The notes: generated from the letters alone by a model not told the origin. Shown: positions 11,755 to 23,927, counted from the stretch's first letter. The stretch is DNA of 64,000 nucleotides from Gymnothorax reevesii (GCA_029721435.1 CM056573.1:126427947-126491946), one strand, 5' to 3'. Translations and numbers: made by a program.

Positions 11755-12900
11755 TTGCCTTGCTCCATGTGTTTTGTTCCTGCTCCCCACTGACCTCCCC
11801 CTCCTACTCCGTGCAGTCACTGTTAGTCATTTCTTTGTTTGTTGCCACACCCTGGAATGCCCTGTCCCCCTGTATCTCACCTGTAATGATTTCCCTGATT
11901 AGTTCCCTGTGTATAAGCAGCCCTCAGTTTCAGTTTTCTTAGGGAGTCTGTCTCTTTGTTTTCTCAATTACTTATGTGCCTTGTATTTCTAGTGTTAGAT
12001 TCCTGGTTTTGAGTCTTTTCATTTTACACTCTTACAAGTTTGGATTGCCCTCAGTGTCTGATTAGTTTTGGTTTGGAATTATTGCTTTTTATATGACTTG
12101 CGATCTTGCCGACCCCCATGAATTGCATTCTGCAAGCCTGGTTGTTGGACTACTGCATGTTTAGCAATGCTGACTCTGCCTACTGTCTTGGTGCTACAAT
12201 TCTGACTATTTTGATACAATTCATGTATCAAAGACCCAGACTGTTTGACCCTGAGCTTGTATTTAATAACCTGTGTGAAACTGAACTTCCATTGGCGCTT
12301 TAGTTCTGAATCCCAAGTCTGTCCGTACTGACTCACCAGGATGGAGTCAGCAGATGGTAGTCAGATTTGCTCTGTTTTGGACTATCAAGGAGCTCTATTG
12401 GGAAGACCCTAAGCCTAGCTTGAGGCAATTACTAAAACACTCAGTTTCATTGCCTCTAGAATTGATACCCTCTCTGGGCAACTTCCACAGCAATAGCTTC
12501 ACCCTGATGCCACTCATAGGTCCCTCAGTAGGGCTGATTTTCCCACTTTGTTGGCCATGTCGGGGTATGACTAATAGTGGCATTCATCCATCAATAGTTC
12601 TGGGGGCTGTCCCTTGAGGGGAATGTCTGAGACTTTGTGTGAGCCTGCACCCTCTGCATCTGCAACAAAAGTTCCATTTCTCTGCCGCCAGGCCTGTTCC
12701 AACCCTTACCCATTCTTCAATGTCCCTGCTCCCATATTACCTTGGGCTTTGTCACTGGGCTTCCCGCTCCTGAGAATAAAAGCACCATCCTGATGGTGGT
12801 AGTCAGGTTCTCCAAGACAATTGCAGAGGAGAAGGCACCTTGTCTCCTTGATCAAATGCTCTGAGTCTTGAGAGGGGTCTGATGCCTAATGGACCTTTGC
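11755..12900 (+). pseudogene. Ty3/gypsy retrotransposon remnant (LTR-like leader and integrase fragment)
   Basis: Pyrimidine-rich LTR-like sequence (about 11755-12330) leads to ACTCACCAGGATGGAGTC, resembling the leader and gag start of fish gypsy elements. Further on, about 12738-12825 reads as an integrase-core segment: LGFVTGLPAPENKSTIL then MVVVRFSK. In active copies these blocks are LDFVTGLP and VDRFSK, so the first catalytic Asp appears as Gly and the second Asp is lost. Reverse transcriptase, RNase H and a second LTR are missing, so most of the internal region has been deleted. The family is secure from the integrase segment; the LTR limits are approximate. Confidence 0.6.
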
Positions 12901-14170
12901 AACTAACTCCGACCAGCTCCGCCCCCCCTTAGTTACTGTTGCTAAGACTCACAACTATGCACCTCAGTTCCACATTCAGCAGAAGTTTGAGCACCACTCT
13001 CTGGAGTGTATTCCCAAAAATATTGCGATTTATTTCATACCGAATGCATCCAACTTGTACGGAAAAGTCTTCCATAGAGGCTTTAACGCAAGGTTATGAC
13101 ATCAAATTTTTTTAATGGAAAGGGAGGAGATACAAGAGTAATCACAAAGTGCTAGTGATCAATGCAGAAAAGCGGAGCACCCAATAAACTGCACATTGAA
13201 ATCAAACCAGGCAAAATAGAGGAATCATACTGCACGTGTAAAGCAGGGTAAGTAATTTTCAATTTTTGCCACCACTAACCTAAAAATAACACTGGATCCA
13301 GTATGCTGTCTAACCTCAGTTAGCCATGAGTCTGGTAACGCGCCAGCTATTTCTTGTAATAAATCATATTACGCAATGCAGCTAACCCTTGAACTGGCTA
13401 CATAATCATAAGACATCATCGATTTATTAATCTTACATTCGTAATATTGACGTTTTCCTCCAAACCAAATGTCATGACAAGCTAACTTTAATTATTTTGG
13501 CTAAGCAACTGACATTCTGAACCAAATTGTAGCTAGTTAGCTGGCCAGCTACGTAGCCAGCTTTTCTCAGGTTAAAGTTTTTAAGTAGATTACATTGTGC
13601 CATTACAAAAATCCTTCACCATCTAGCTACATGTTTTACATTATCTAGTGCTGCTAATGCCTGTGCTGGGTAGCATGAGGAGGTCACATTCTAAGCAGAA
13701 TAGGTACTAGTTTGTAGCTACATCTGGTATTCCGTGCAGAAGTGCACTGGGTAAAAACAATACTAGGTTAACGTAGGCTATAAATCAATGATGTCGTTAA
13801 TGTAATTCTCTCTTCTCAATGAAAACATATGCATTGATTGTCGGTAACTAACTAGTGAAAGTGAAATGGCAAAAAATTTTTACTTGCTTACATTCAACAA
13901 ACAGCATGTGAGGCTTTCCAGTTTCCACATGCCTTAATCCATCTCAAGATGCTTTTCCAACTGCATTTTGGCTTTGGAAAAGGATTAATTGAGCTCTCTC
14001 TAGCCAGGCCGAGTATCTTTCATCAGTATTACACGTTCCCCGCGCGCATCTATGAACTAATTTCAAAAAAGTCAGACACCTTGCCCATTACACACAACTA
14101 ATGACTGCATTTTATTTGGGACAATATGGCAGTGCCGTCGGGGCAGGCAGGACCTTAGTAAGATAAGGCA
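12901..14170. other. No gene recognised; one exon-like segment
   Basis: Mostly AT-rich sequence with TAGCTAG-rich words at about 13530-13570. The segment at 13130-13245 is exon-like and is discussed in the findings. No transposon ends were located. Confidence 0.4.
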
Positions 14171-14189
14171 ACCTGATTGGTAGTTATTC

Positions 14190-14840
14190 TTCAGTTGATT
14201 GACAGGTCGGAAAGGTCCATTAATATATGCACACTTGTGTGATTCTGTGCTCAAAGGTGGTAACAACACGCTGTTTCCTTACTGGGAAAACATTCCGACT
14301 GTAAAATCTGCTGTTTTGTATGGGGTATGTACGCTGGCTGATGAAAAATTGACAAATTTAATGCTCCATGATGGAGAAAAGCATTTTTTGGGATTTGGAG
14401 AGGTTTTTGACGGCAATTCATGTCTATCCACTCCTGTATTAGCAAACTCATGCAAACTCCCACAAGAAAATCATTAATTCATATTTAGCTTCATGACTCA
14501 AAAGTTGATTTGTGTTAAAAGCATATAATTAATTTATGATTTGCCTGTGCACATTGTGAGAGCTTGGAGAGCCACTTGGATCTTATTTGGTTCATGGACG
14601 GTTGATAATTTTTGAATTTCACGCTCAGATGGAAAACACTTGTGGTCAAAGGGTTTATGATCCTGGAAATGAATTGTTTTACCAATTTCAAATTTTTATT
14701 ATTTCTTTTCCACAACTTCAATCTTGAATTTTCACGAAGACTTTTTGTGTTTTGTGTGACTTTTTTCATTCTATACTAAAACTGTGAAAATAAACTAAAA
14801 TAAGATGGCATTCCAAACGCTACAAGTGTCTTCATTCATT
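14190..14840 (+). mobile_element. piggyBac-like non-autonomous element, family B, copy 1 (3' half)
   Basis: This segment matches copies at 26.9-27.6 kb and 42.1-43.2 kb through shared words: CATGATGGAGAAAAG, GGATTTGGAGAGGTT, CAAAAGTTGATTTG, TTTATGATCC and GTGAAAATAAACT. The terminal GGGGTTAA end seen in copy 2 is not preserved here; the match fades at a microsatellite. Orientation is the same as copies 2 and 3. No coding region is retained. Confidence 0.7.
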
Positions 14841-14847
14841 TAAGTTT

Positions 14848-14848
14848 C

Positions 14849-14897
<49 letters not shown>

Positions 14898-14912
14898 ACA
14901 CACACACACACA
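14848..14912 (+). repeat. (CT)n(CA)n microsatellite
   Basis: CT repeats at 14848-14862 run directly into CA repeats to 14912, with one TACA interruption. Confidence 0.95.
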
Positions 14913-17560
14913 CTCACTAGCACAATTTGTGCACTGCCACTCACTGGGCTGAACAGCCATCCTCAGACCTCTCATTTACCTCACCCCCTCCCTAAGTTAC
15001 CTCACCCCCGTCCTCAATCACATCATCCCTTGCCACAGTTACCTCACCCCTTTCCGAACCTCCTCCATGTCCATTTGCCACCCCCTCCCTTAGTTACCTC
15101 ACCCCCTCCCTGTCCACCCACCACCCCCTGAGCCCCCAAATTAGAACAATGCCTCCTCTCCTCTCTGTCTTTTTGGGGTACAAATTGGGAGATATATTTC
15201 AACTCCCCCATGCAGGGCAGCCATATTCTCAGGGGGTACCTCGAAACATGGAGACAAAAAACGATACCTATTCAAATGATGGAGACAATCCCTGGCACAG
15301 TTAAGTATTTTTACATCTTTAGACTATGACATGCTCACTGTGTGTGAAGCTAGAGTATTAATGAAAAAAAGTGAAAAAAGGGTTAGAATAGAAGCAAAAA
15401 ATCTTCACACAATGATATGGAAGCACATTCTTAAGTACACACGTAAAATGGGAAACAAACATTGACCCATACACAGCATTATAATGTGGTGACCTCATTA
15501 TCTGAGCCTAATATATCCCTACCGTTTGAATAAAAAGGATGTTTGGCTACATTGACCGAATTGGGGGGGGGGTCAGATTTTAACCCCAGGTGGGGTGAGA
15601 CCAGGTCAATCTCGTTTAGCTGGTTGCAGATTCTTTATTGACTTTCTGGTTGGCTGACTGGCTCCATCAATAACAGCTTAATCTGAGGACAAAATGCCAG
15701 CGACCCAAGGCCAAAGAGTGTTTATCTCTTTGGCTATTTCTCCTATAATGACAAGGGCTTTTTAAAAAATTGACGATTAAACAGTCCTCAGACAGTTAAG
15801 TCTTACCCCCACCCCCCATCCCTGCCAGGAAAATACGTGCCATGCCACTCCATTATGTTTTTCACTTTTGTTGCGACAGTAATTCTATTTCCACTGGAAA
15901 TGCAAGCTCTTACTTGACACACACCAAAAAAGAAGAATAATATTTAGCCAATATTCATAAACCTTTTATTATTTTTTTGGTTTGTTCTTTTCTCTCTTGA
16001 CTTTAGGCAAAACTGACATGGGATTATGACAGTGCACAGTCAAGCACAAGCTTTTTTTCAAGATATGTCCCCCCCCCCCCCTCTCTCTTTGACCTCATTT
16101 CGCTATTTTTGATTGAAAAAGAAAAAAAAAAGCATGATAGCGCTTTGTTATCTGCAAGCAAACGTACCAGGCTCATCTGCCCCAGCATGGCCTTTCATTT
16201 CGTGTAATGTGGGGAAAAAGGTCTGTATATTCCGGGCGGTGCTCGAATGCCAGTTTTAAATGGAGCAACCAAGCAGTTATTCTCCAAATGGTTCATAATG
16301 TGAAGTGAACAATCCACATAACATTTTACCTGTACAGTCATTGCAGGACTTTAAGGGTCTGCAGTGAATGGTACAGAGCTGTTTCACATGTGATTTCTGC
16401 CTGACATTGTGCTGCAGTAAAGGGAAAGGAATGGGTCATTGATCATAAAACTGCAAGGGGAACTTTAAGATAAAACACACACACACACAGACGTGCGCGC
16501 ACATACTCATACTTACACCCATGTGATGTATATACCATATTACTTTGTATAAATATACTGTTCACTTGTCTAATATTAATACTTTAATAGTACATATGTG
16601 GTAGATGCAAAATGGCTCTCAATTGACTTAGCTAGATACATAAAGGTTAAATTTAAGAAAAATATATAATATTGCACCCAAAAAATGCAATACATTACAG
16701 CTCACACTTCTGGTTAGCAGCACACGCACACACAGATGTTTCACAGCATACATACACAGCATTTAAGCCCATTTCTGTGCTTTAGTGAAACACATATCAT
16801 GTTTCAAACACATAAAAAATATAAGCTTGTTTTGCATAACCATTTTCCCTCAACAAGTGAAATTTTCTCACCCTTGCAAGCAGATCTTGAATCGAGTTAA
16901 AATGTCATCCATCATCGGCAATGGTAGAAGGTGAGGAAGCATGAAAACCAGTATTATTATCCTATAAAAATTGCTCAAATGTAATATAAAAGTGGAAGAG
17001 AGAGAGGGAGAGAGAGTGAAGGGATGGAGAAGCATAGATGGACGGAGAGAGAGGGGCTCAATAGAGAGCAGGGGGAAAGGGTGAGAGATGGATGGAAAGA
17101 GGGAGAAAAAGACGGAGGGAGAGAGTGGGGGAATGATTAACTCTGGCTTCAGAGGAGTAGCAGAAAGAACTTCAGCGGCTCGGCTTGGAACAGACGATTC
17201 TCACCCTGATTAATCCGGATGTATCTCACTCCAAAAATACCCAAAAATAAATAGAAATGATGATGATGAAGTCTAATATGGGATAGGTGATAAAACACCA
17301 TAGAAAAGCCCAAAATAATTAAATAGAGGAATTAATAATAACACAGAGGAGCATCACTAAATAGAGCAGCTTTTACATCACACTTCCCAGTATAGATGGC
17401 CCACAGCACATGACCCAATAACATCACTCTAAATTTGTTGGAACATCACAGTTACTAATCTGGCTCTTATACCCAAGATTAGATGAAGTCAATAAGACTA
17501 AGCCGGGCCATTTCCTCCAGGGGAAATGCAGGACTGGGGGCCTTTGCTCCAGCCCTTCTG
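14913..17560. other. Element-poor block with no recognised gene
   Basis: This 2.6-kb block lacks recognisable transposon ends or decayed transposase frames, unlike its neighbours. It contains CCCCTCC-rich sequence at 14985-15135, a G run at 15564-15572, a C run at 16070-16081, a short CA tract at 16475-16488 and a GA-rich purine tract at about 16990-17130. Long frames are absent. Confidence 0.5.
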
Positions 17561-17570
17561 AAAAATTACC

Positions 17571-17850
17571 ACAAAATACTACAGTAAAAATACTATAGTT
17601 TTCTAAAGTAACTATGGTATTTTTGCGGAATTACTATAGATATACTATAGTAACTCTATAGTTTGCTATAGTGATGCTAAAGTAAATCACAAAAGTCAAA
17701 CTCTACTACAGTAAACTACAGCAATGATATTCAATTACTATAATATATTTGCAACAGGCTATAGTTTACTGTAGTAAAGTGTAGTTTACTATAGTTTACA
17801 TCAATTTTACTGAGGTAAACTATAGTTAACTATAGTAAATAATTATAAGG
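17571..17850. repeat. Palindrome-rich AT element (CTATAGT cluster)
   Basis: About 280 bases are packed with the palindromic words ACTATAGT and CTATAG and with ACTACAGTAAA/TTTACTGTAGT pairs. The left edge (ACTACAGTAAAAATACTA) and right edge (TAACTATAGTAAATAA) are approximately inverted. This is probably a short fold-back MITE. No target duplication could be fixed. Confidence 0.55.
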
Positions 17851-19269
17851 GAGGGCCCAACAGCTGCACTGACTTTAATGTGGCTACATTTTATGTCTCT
17901 GCATTATTGACCTATGAATAGTACACAGCTTCCTGGCAGGCATGTCTTAAAACAAAATATACAGCCCCAATTTTCAATTAAAAAAATGGAAGATTGTGAG
18001 AAAAATAACACATTAAAAATAGAAAGCAGTGATTTTTAGATTTACCTTTGACTTGTCTTTCATTGCAGACACTATGAACACAAGATCTTTAATGTCACAT
18101 CTGGTCAACTTCATTTTATTTGTAAGTATGCATCCATTCTTGCCATTCAGGCCTGCAATGCATTCCAGACAAAGTTTGGACGATGTTATGCTCCACAGCA
18201 GTGATCAAGTGTGCAGTTAGAAGCACAATACAACTGTCTACAAACAGGAATAGGGGAGAGACTTGGGGTGGAACCCCACGATAGGATAGCTGGGACGGAG
18301 CCCTGAAGCAGATAGACAGTTCAATTCAACACAGTTGTAGTAGGCTAAGCTCGAGCTTGAGCCAGGCTTCTGGGATGCTGCCACATGTTACACAGGTTCT
18401 GCCAGCACTGAGCTGCTTCAGAGGATGGATAGGTTGCTTGAGAGGGATGCAGCACCAGTCCTGCCTCCAGTTCAAGATTAGAAACATGTTCCCAGCAAAC
18501 TGGACAAGGAGAGGAAACTGGATTGGTTTGCGATACCGTGGTCCCAGTCTTGGACCATAATTAAGATTGGAAGCTTGTTCACATTAACTACATGACTTCT
18601 TCAGGAAAAGGCTATTCCAAAGGTACTAGATGCATTAGACAAAGACAATACAGTTTTAGAACTAAACATTGCCTTGAATAACTTGCATCTATGCAGCAGT
18701 TAAAAAAGATCTCTTGCAACAGAAAAAAATGTTGTCCTCTGTAGCAACCACTTCAGCTACAGTGAGCCAATGGTATCCCAATTAGTGGTTTAGAAAAATC
18801 AGTTTTCTGACGCAAAAATTTGACATGGTATTGATACTCTCTTTCTACTGTCAATTCATCACAAATAAAAATGCATATTTCCCTACCGTGGATTTACGCG
18901 TAGATTCCTCCATTGACAAATTCAGCGCCCCCTTATATCCATCTCAGTAATAGTGTTGACAGCCAGTCACTCAATTATATACTCGGGCTCAACTGTGTAA
19001 CTGCACAGTTATAGTTCACACCCTCCTGAAGCTTCCCTGGTAACAATGTATTGATTGACACATTTTTTATCCAATTCCTGAGTGATTAAACTTTGCACAG
19101 TAACTGAAAGACATTGATTGGACAAACAGAAGAGTATACAAGCCTTTGTGCTTTGCCGAGGTAGGTTGTATCCTCTCAACATTGCACACGATTACGCCGA
19201 TGAAAATGACACCATTTAGAGAAAAAGAAAGACTCCCAAAACTGGCCTTAAGTGTTCGGTTACATTTTC
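17851..19269. other. No gene recognised
   Basis: Ordinary AT-rich sequence. A less AT-rich stretch at 18240-18560 contains a 67-codon open frame without recognisable domains. Confidence 0.45.
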
Positions 19270-19512
19270 AGGTTTTAAATGAGGTAAGGACATAGTCAAT
19301 GGTAATTATTCCTAATGAAATAGAAACGGAGGGTTCCTTCTACCGGATACATCTGTCTCTGGAGGAGGGATTCAATGAAGAAAGGTTACACTGCTACTGT
19401 GGTAGCATTTTGCTCAATGTGGCTTTTCATTTTTTGGAATTGTATTCAATGAAATTGAATGCCGAGGTTTTTCCACGTTCAAAACATAAACTGCTCTTCA
19501 TGTTTATATCTG
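19270..19512 (+). mobile_element. piggyBac-like element, family B, copy 2 (5' part)
   Basis: Similarity to family B copy 3 is seen at TTGTATTCAATGAAATTGAATG (compare about 42428-42452) and the following ACAAACACC/ACATAAACTG region. A short acidic putative coding stretch upstream (LEEGFNEE) corresponds in position to YSEEQFTDGE in copy 3. The segment stops abruptly at the left edge of the Tc1 copy. The 3' part of the same copy resumes at 26914 beyond several nested insertions. Confidence 0.55.
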
Positions 19513-20189
19513 CTCTTATTTGGAACATCCCACAGGTGAACGGGCTAATTGGGAACAGGTGGATGCCATGATAGGGTATAAAAGCAGCTTCCCTGAAATG
19601 CTCAGTCATTCACAAATAAGGATGGGGCGAGGGTCACCACTTAGGGGTCTATTCTCCCATGCGCTTAAGTCGAAAAAAGCGCGTAGCTACGCGCTTTTCA
19701 GCCTACGCGTATTCTCCCCTCGACTTAAGTCTGTGCATTACGCGCCTTGAAGGCACTTACGCGCTTGGGGCGGAGCAAGGCCAAAATCGGGGCGTTTCCG
19801 GGCGTTTCTCATGCAAATAACACTTACGCGTATTCTCCCCCTGGCTTACGCGCTTTTTCTGTTAAGCGCTTTTGAGGGCTGTATTAAGGTCAAGCGCCAA
19901 CATTAGGCGAAATTGAATATTGCGTTTTATGTCGGTTATAGGCCGAATTTTAACATTACTTTTATTTTATTTAACATGGTAAAGGTTGAGACATTTAATA
20001 TTCGATTGTTCTTCCTTATTTCTAAACTGCATTTCTCAAAGCCATGATAATTTATCAAACGAAATCATCACATGATATTACGCATCAGCCTCCTCTCCAA
20101 TCAGTTAAATTACAAACGCAAAACAATTAATTAATTCGAGTATAGCCTACATAAGACCATCATTCTACCATGCCCTCAAAATCTAAAGC

Positions 20190-20640
20190 CAAAATGCCAG
20201 TCCTGCATTTGCTTGCACTCTTGCGTGATTGGGAAAGAGTAAGAGGAGCGCGCCGAGCTCGAAGATGAACACGCATATATCGGCTTCGTTTGGACATCCT
20301 GAGACAAACAAACATCGAGTGCATCCAGCGCTTTCGCCTGGACCGTGCATGAGGCAATCATCTATCTTTGCCGACTTCTGGATGAACAGCTATCCAGCCG
20401 CAGCAATTATCCACAAAACATACACGTGGTCATCAACGTCAGAACTGCGCTGTCGCTTCTGGCATCTGGGTCGTTTCAGAGAGTGGCTAGTGATGTCATA
20501 CACATCACAGGCGTCTGTGTCAAGGTGTCTGACGCAGTTCGTTGGCGATTCAAGTTCTTCTCCATGCACTTCCACTACAGAAAGAGTGGATGCCATCCCC
20601 TCCTCCTGTGCAGTGAAATGCACAGGGGATGATGGTTGCC
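20190..20640 (+). pseudogene. Harbinger transposase, N-terminal fragment
   Basis: The plus-strand frames give a basic stretch (RRARR, then RLDILRQTNIECIQRFRLDR) followed by IIYLCRLLDEQL and RTALSLLASGSFQRVASDVI. This matches the conserved N-terminal helical region of Harbinger transposases, normally RFRL-R-II-LC then VL--L-FLATGSFQR--GD. A stop (20349 region) and other lesions break the frame. The following DDE catalytic domain is missing, so most of the gene has been deleted. It is convergent with the Myb-like gene on the other strand. Confidence 0.7.
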
Positions 20641-20905
20641 CACCACCTGTTGCGTGTACACTTCTCCGGTGTGCAGAGAACCTGGCTTTTACAGCGCCCC
20701 GCAGATCTCTCCATTTATGCTTTAAATCGGGGATACTGCGCTTACATCTCCCCACCGACGCCACATCCAGAACGATTCGCAGCTTAATTCCTCGGATCAG
20801 CCTTTATTGCTGGCTTGCCATACAACACCAACATCTGTGAAATTTGGTTTTCGGCTTTGGCTCGACGTCGCCATCATTGTCTTCCATGTTCTATTAACAA
20901 ATGCG
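20390..20905 (-). pseudogene. Harbinger Myb/SANT-like accessory DNA-binding protein
   Basis: A 124-codon minus-strand frame contains GRCKRSIPDLKHKWRDLRGAVKAR followed by a GGG motif. This is the layout of the Myb/SANT-like (trihelix) protein encoded beside the transposase in Harbinger elements, normally -RT--E-K-KW-DLK---K-R-----GGG. Further 5' on the same strand, RKPNFTD is recognisable as the domain start, but in another frame, so the N-terminal third carries frameshifts and a stop. In active elements this protein is needed to bring the transposase to the DNA ends. Confidence 0.7.
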
Positions 20906-23900
20906 ACTGCCCTGTATGTTCGTGATAATCTAAAAAGTTGTGATATTCTCACGAGTGAGGGGATTGATTTTCTAATTGAGGATATCTGTATAAACTAACT
21001 AGAGTCCTAGTAATTTTTTACCATTGGTAATACTGTGTAATTTAATGTGTGAATAAAGATATTATTAGATAGGCTACTCTAGATTGAGCCCTACCCTGGC
21101 AAATACCAAAGCACTATCCATTTGTTCATCAATTTTAGCCTTTAAAGAATAGCCGACATGGGAAGAATCATTATCAGTAAATGGGATAATTGATTATAAT
21201 AAAGTATTAGGCACAAGTTCAAGTGAATGTGTCGCTCAAATCAAATAGGATGATAGGCTATGGATATGGAATTCCGTCATTACTGAGGCGGTTTCGGGGC
21301 GGGGAGATGACCGCGTGCGGGGTAAGAATCCTTTCCATGCGTTTCCATGTCCTTTAGTTGCAAACCTGACATCAGAGTAGTTTTCAAGTGCGCAATTTCT
21401 AAATGAGATCATATAAACTGTCTTTGATTGTCTTTGTGTGACTAGAATGTTCCCTTTGTCTTCTTCCCTGTCTTCCACGGAACAAACAGGCTGGTGTAGG
21501 AGGGGCACATTTTCAATGATCTGATTGCGCTGATTGAGAAGCGCTAAATTCTTTAGTTATTATTTCATTATCGCGGAAATTTGTTTGTATGTATAGCTTT
21601 AATGCCATGGTGGCTAGAGTAAGAAATAACAAGTGTTTGTCACTAACATATTCCCGGCCGCCGCAATTTTATGCGTCCGTATGGACGGAGCCCAATGCTA
21701 TATCCCCCACTTCGCTCTAATCGCGCGGCGGGGGATAAATAAAGAGATGTCTGAATTATGTCTTGTAATTGGTACGGCCTACTATTACAGCGGCATATAA
21801 AATATAAAACTTCACAGGAAAATAAAATAAATGTAAAATAAAATAATAATAATAATCATAATAATATAAATGGATAAATATAGTTTAAAATAAAAATGTT
21901 TAATTTTGCATGTAAGAATAGTGGACATACGAGTTTTCGTTTCTTATCAGTTTGGAGATACGAGGTTTTATCAGCAGGCCGACGATATTCAAATTTAAAG
22001 TCTGGTTTGCGTTTTCCATGGATCACAAATGCGTTTTCATGGTTAATCAGAAAATCCTTTTTCCATGTTTTCCTGATAGCCATAATCAATGAGCTTTGTA
22101 CAGAGTCTGCCTCTCTTTTGGATCAGTCACACCTCTTTCTTAAGGCCGCCTACATTCTGAAGTTAAGCGCTGTGGGCGTGATCGAAGCGAGTAGGGGAGA
22201 ATACGCGTAACTCAAAAGCGCTTAACTCAAAGCGCGTAAAAAAAGACTTACGCGCTTATGGGAGAATAGTCCCCTTAGTGAACAAATGCGTGAGCTGATT
22301 GTTGAACTGTTTTAAAACAACATTCCTCAATGAGCTATTGCAAGAAATTTAGGGATTTCATCATCTATGATCCGTAATATCGTCAAAAGGTTCAGAGAAT
22401 CTGGAGAAATCACTGCATGTAAGCGACAAGTCCGAAAACCAACACTGAATGCCCGTGACCTTCGATCCCTCAGGCGGTACTACATCAAAAACCAACATCA
22501 GTGTGTAAAGGACATCACCACATGGGCTCAGGAACACTTCAGAAAACCCCTGTCAGTAACTACAGTTCGTCGCAACATCTGCAAGTGCAAGTTAAAACTC
22601 TCCAATGCCAAGCGAAAGCCATTTATCAACAGCACCCAAAAGCGCCGCCAGCTTCGCTGGGCCCAAGCTCATCTAAGATGGACTGATGCAAAGTGGAAAA
22701 GTGTTCTGTGGTCTGAAGAGTCTACATTTCAAATTGTTTTTGGAAACTGTGGACGTCGTGTCCTCCGGACCAAAGAGGAAAAGAACCATCCAGACTGTTA
22801 TAGGCACAAAGTTCAAAAGCCAGCATCTGTGATGGTATGAGGGTGTATTAGTGCCCAAGGCATGGGCAACTTACACATATGTGAAGGCACCATTAATGCT
22901 GAAAGGTCCATACAGGTTTTGGAGCGACATATGTTGCTATCCAAGCAACGTCTTTTTCATGGACGCCCCTGCTTATTTCAGCAAGACAATGCCAAGCCAC
23001 ATTCTGCACGTGTTACAACAGCATGGCTCCGTAGTACAAAAGGGGGCGGGTACTAGACTGGCCTGCCTGTAGTCCAGACTTGTCTCCCATTGAAAATGTG
23101 TGGCGCATTATGAAGCGTAAAATACGACAACGGAGACCCCGGACTGTTGAACAACTTAAGCTGTACATCAAGCAAGAATGGGAAAGAGTTCCACCTGAAA
23201 AGCTTCAAAAATTGGTCTCCTCAGTTCCCAAAAGTTTACTGAGTGTTGTTAAAAGGAAAGGCGATGTAACATAGTGGTAAAAAGGCCCCTGTGCCAACTT
23301 TTTTGCAATGTGTTGCCGCCTTTAAATTCTAAGTTAATGACCATTTGCAAAAAAAAAAAAAAAGTTTCTCAGTTTGAACATTAAACATCTGGTCTTTGCA
23401 GTGTATTCAAATGAATATAAGTGGGAAAGGATTTGCAAATCATTGTATTCTGTTTTTATCTATGATTTACATAACGTGCCAACTTCACTGGTTTTGGGTT
23501 TTTTAATTATAAATACAAAGGCAATGTAAAAAAATGGTTAAGATCAGTATAAAGAACAAAAACCTCAACAATTATTTATAGAAGAAAAATCCGATGATTG
23601 CCCTTGTAAACATATTCCAAGTCTGGGTTTTTCACCCTGGCAGTCTGGACTGCAGCACTGCATCCAAACCACAAGGCTACATCAGCTGACAAAAAGTCAC
23701 AGGTCAAATTGCCCATATAAGAAATGGGTCAAGAAAACATGAATTGTACTGTTGTACTCTCAGTATCCGTTTGGAATGGCACAAAGATTCTGTCAGAAAA
23801 ACGACTGAAAATCACTGTTGAAAATTTAGCAGATAATTATTCGAAAAATGCCACAAACATACGAGGTGTGCATTTATATTGTCGCGCTATTCAAGTACAT

Positions 23901-23927
23901 GCGAATGGCCCATGGACGCAGTTTGAC

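Larger units (their letters stand above)
19644..22274. mobile_element. PIF/Harbinger transposon with TTA target duplication
   Basis: The element is flanked by TTA at 19641-19643 and 22275-22277, the TWA-type 3-bp duplication of this superfamily. The ends are inverted: GGGGTCTATTCTCCCAT at 19644 faces GGGGACTATTCTCCCAT on the opposite strand at 22274. Subterminal regions on both sides are dense in ACGCGCTT/AAGCGCG and TACGCGTATTCTCCCC words, a likely transposase-binding array. It carries remnants of both genes that Harbinger elements encode, in opposite orientations. The length of 2631 bp is short for an autonomous copy, and the DDE core of the transposase is not visible. Confidence 0.9.
19623..23274 (+). 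pseudogene. Tc1-like transposase, interrupted and mutated
   Basis: The start ATG at 19623 gives MGRGSPL. The frame continues after the Harbinger insert at 22278 with the HTH domain, whose first part has stops at VELF* and at PQ*AIARN. A long open stretch from 22367 covers the second HTH and the start of the DDE domain. The first catalytic Asp is replaced by Glu (LWSEEST instead of LWSDEST). A stop follows PASVMV. The second Asp is present in FQQDNAKPHSA, and a frameshift lies near 23050 before SPIENVW with the final Glu. It cannot encode an active enzyme. Confidence 0.9.
19513..23500 (+). mobile_element. Tc1-like transposon, left-truncated, split by a Harbinger element
   Basis: The right side is complete through the 3' UTR to the inverted terminus (ACATAACGTGCCAACTTC then a GGTTTTGGG-type end at about 23497). 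The left side starts near GGAACATCCCACAGGTGAAC, inside what is normally 5' UTR, so the left inverted repeat is missing. A 2631-bp Harbinger element interrupts it after the seventh transposase codon region. Without that insert the element would be about 1.35 kb, slightly shorter than a full Tc1-like element. Confidence 0.85.

Noticed and set aside
20229..20840. 203-codon plus-strand open frame, the longest in the window
   Set aside because: It lies antisense to the Myb-like frame of the Harbinger element and out of frame with the transposase remnant; GC-rich sequence explains its openness.
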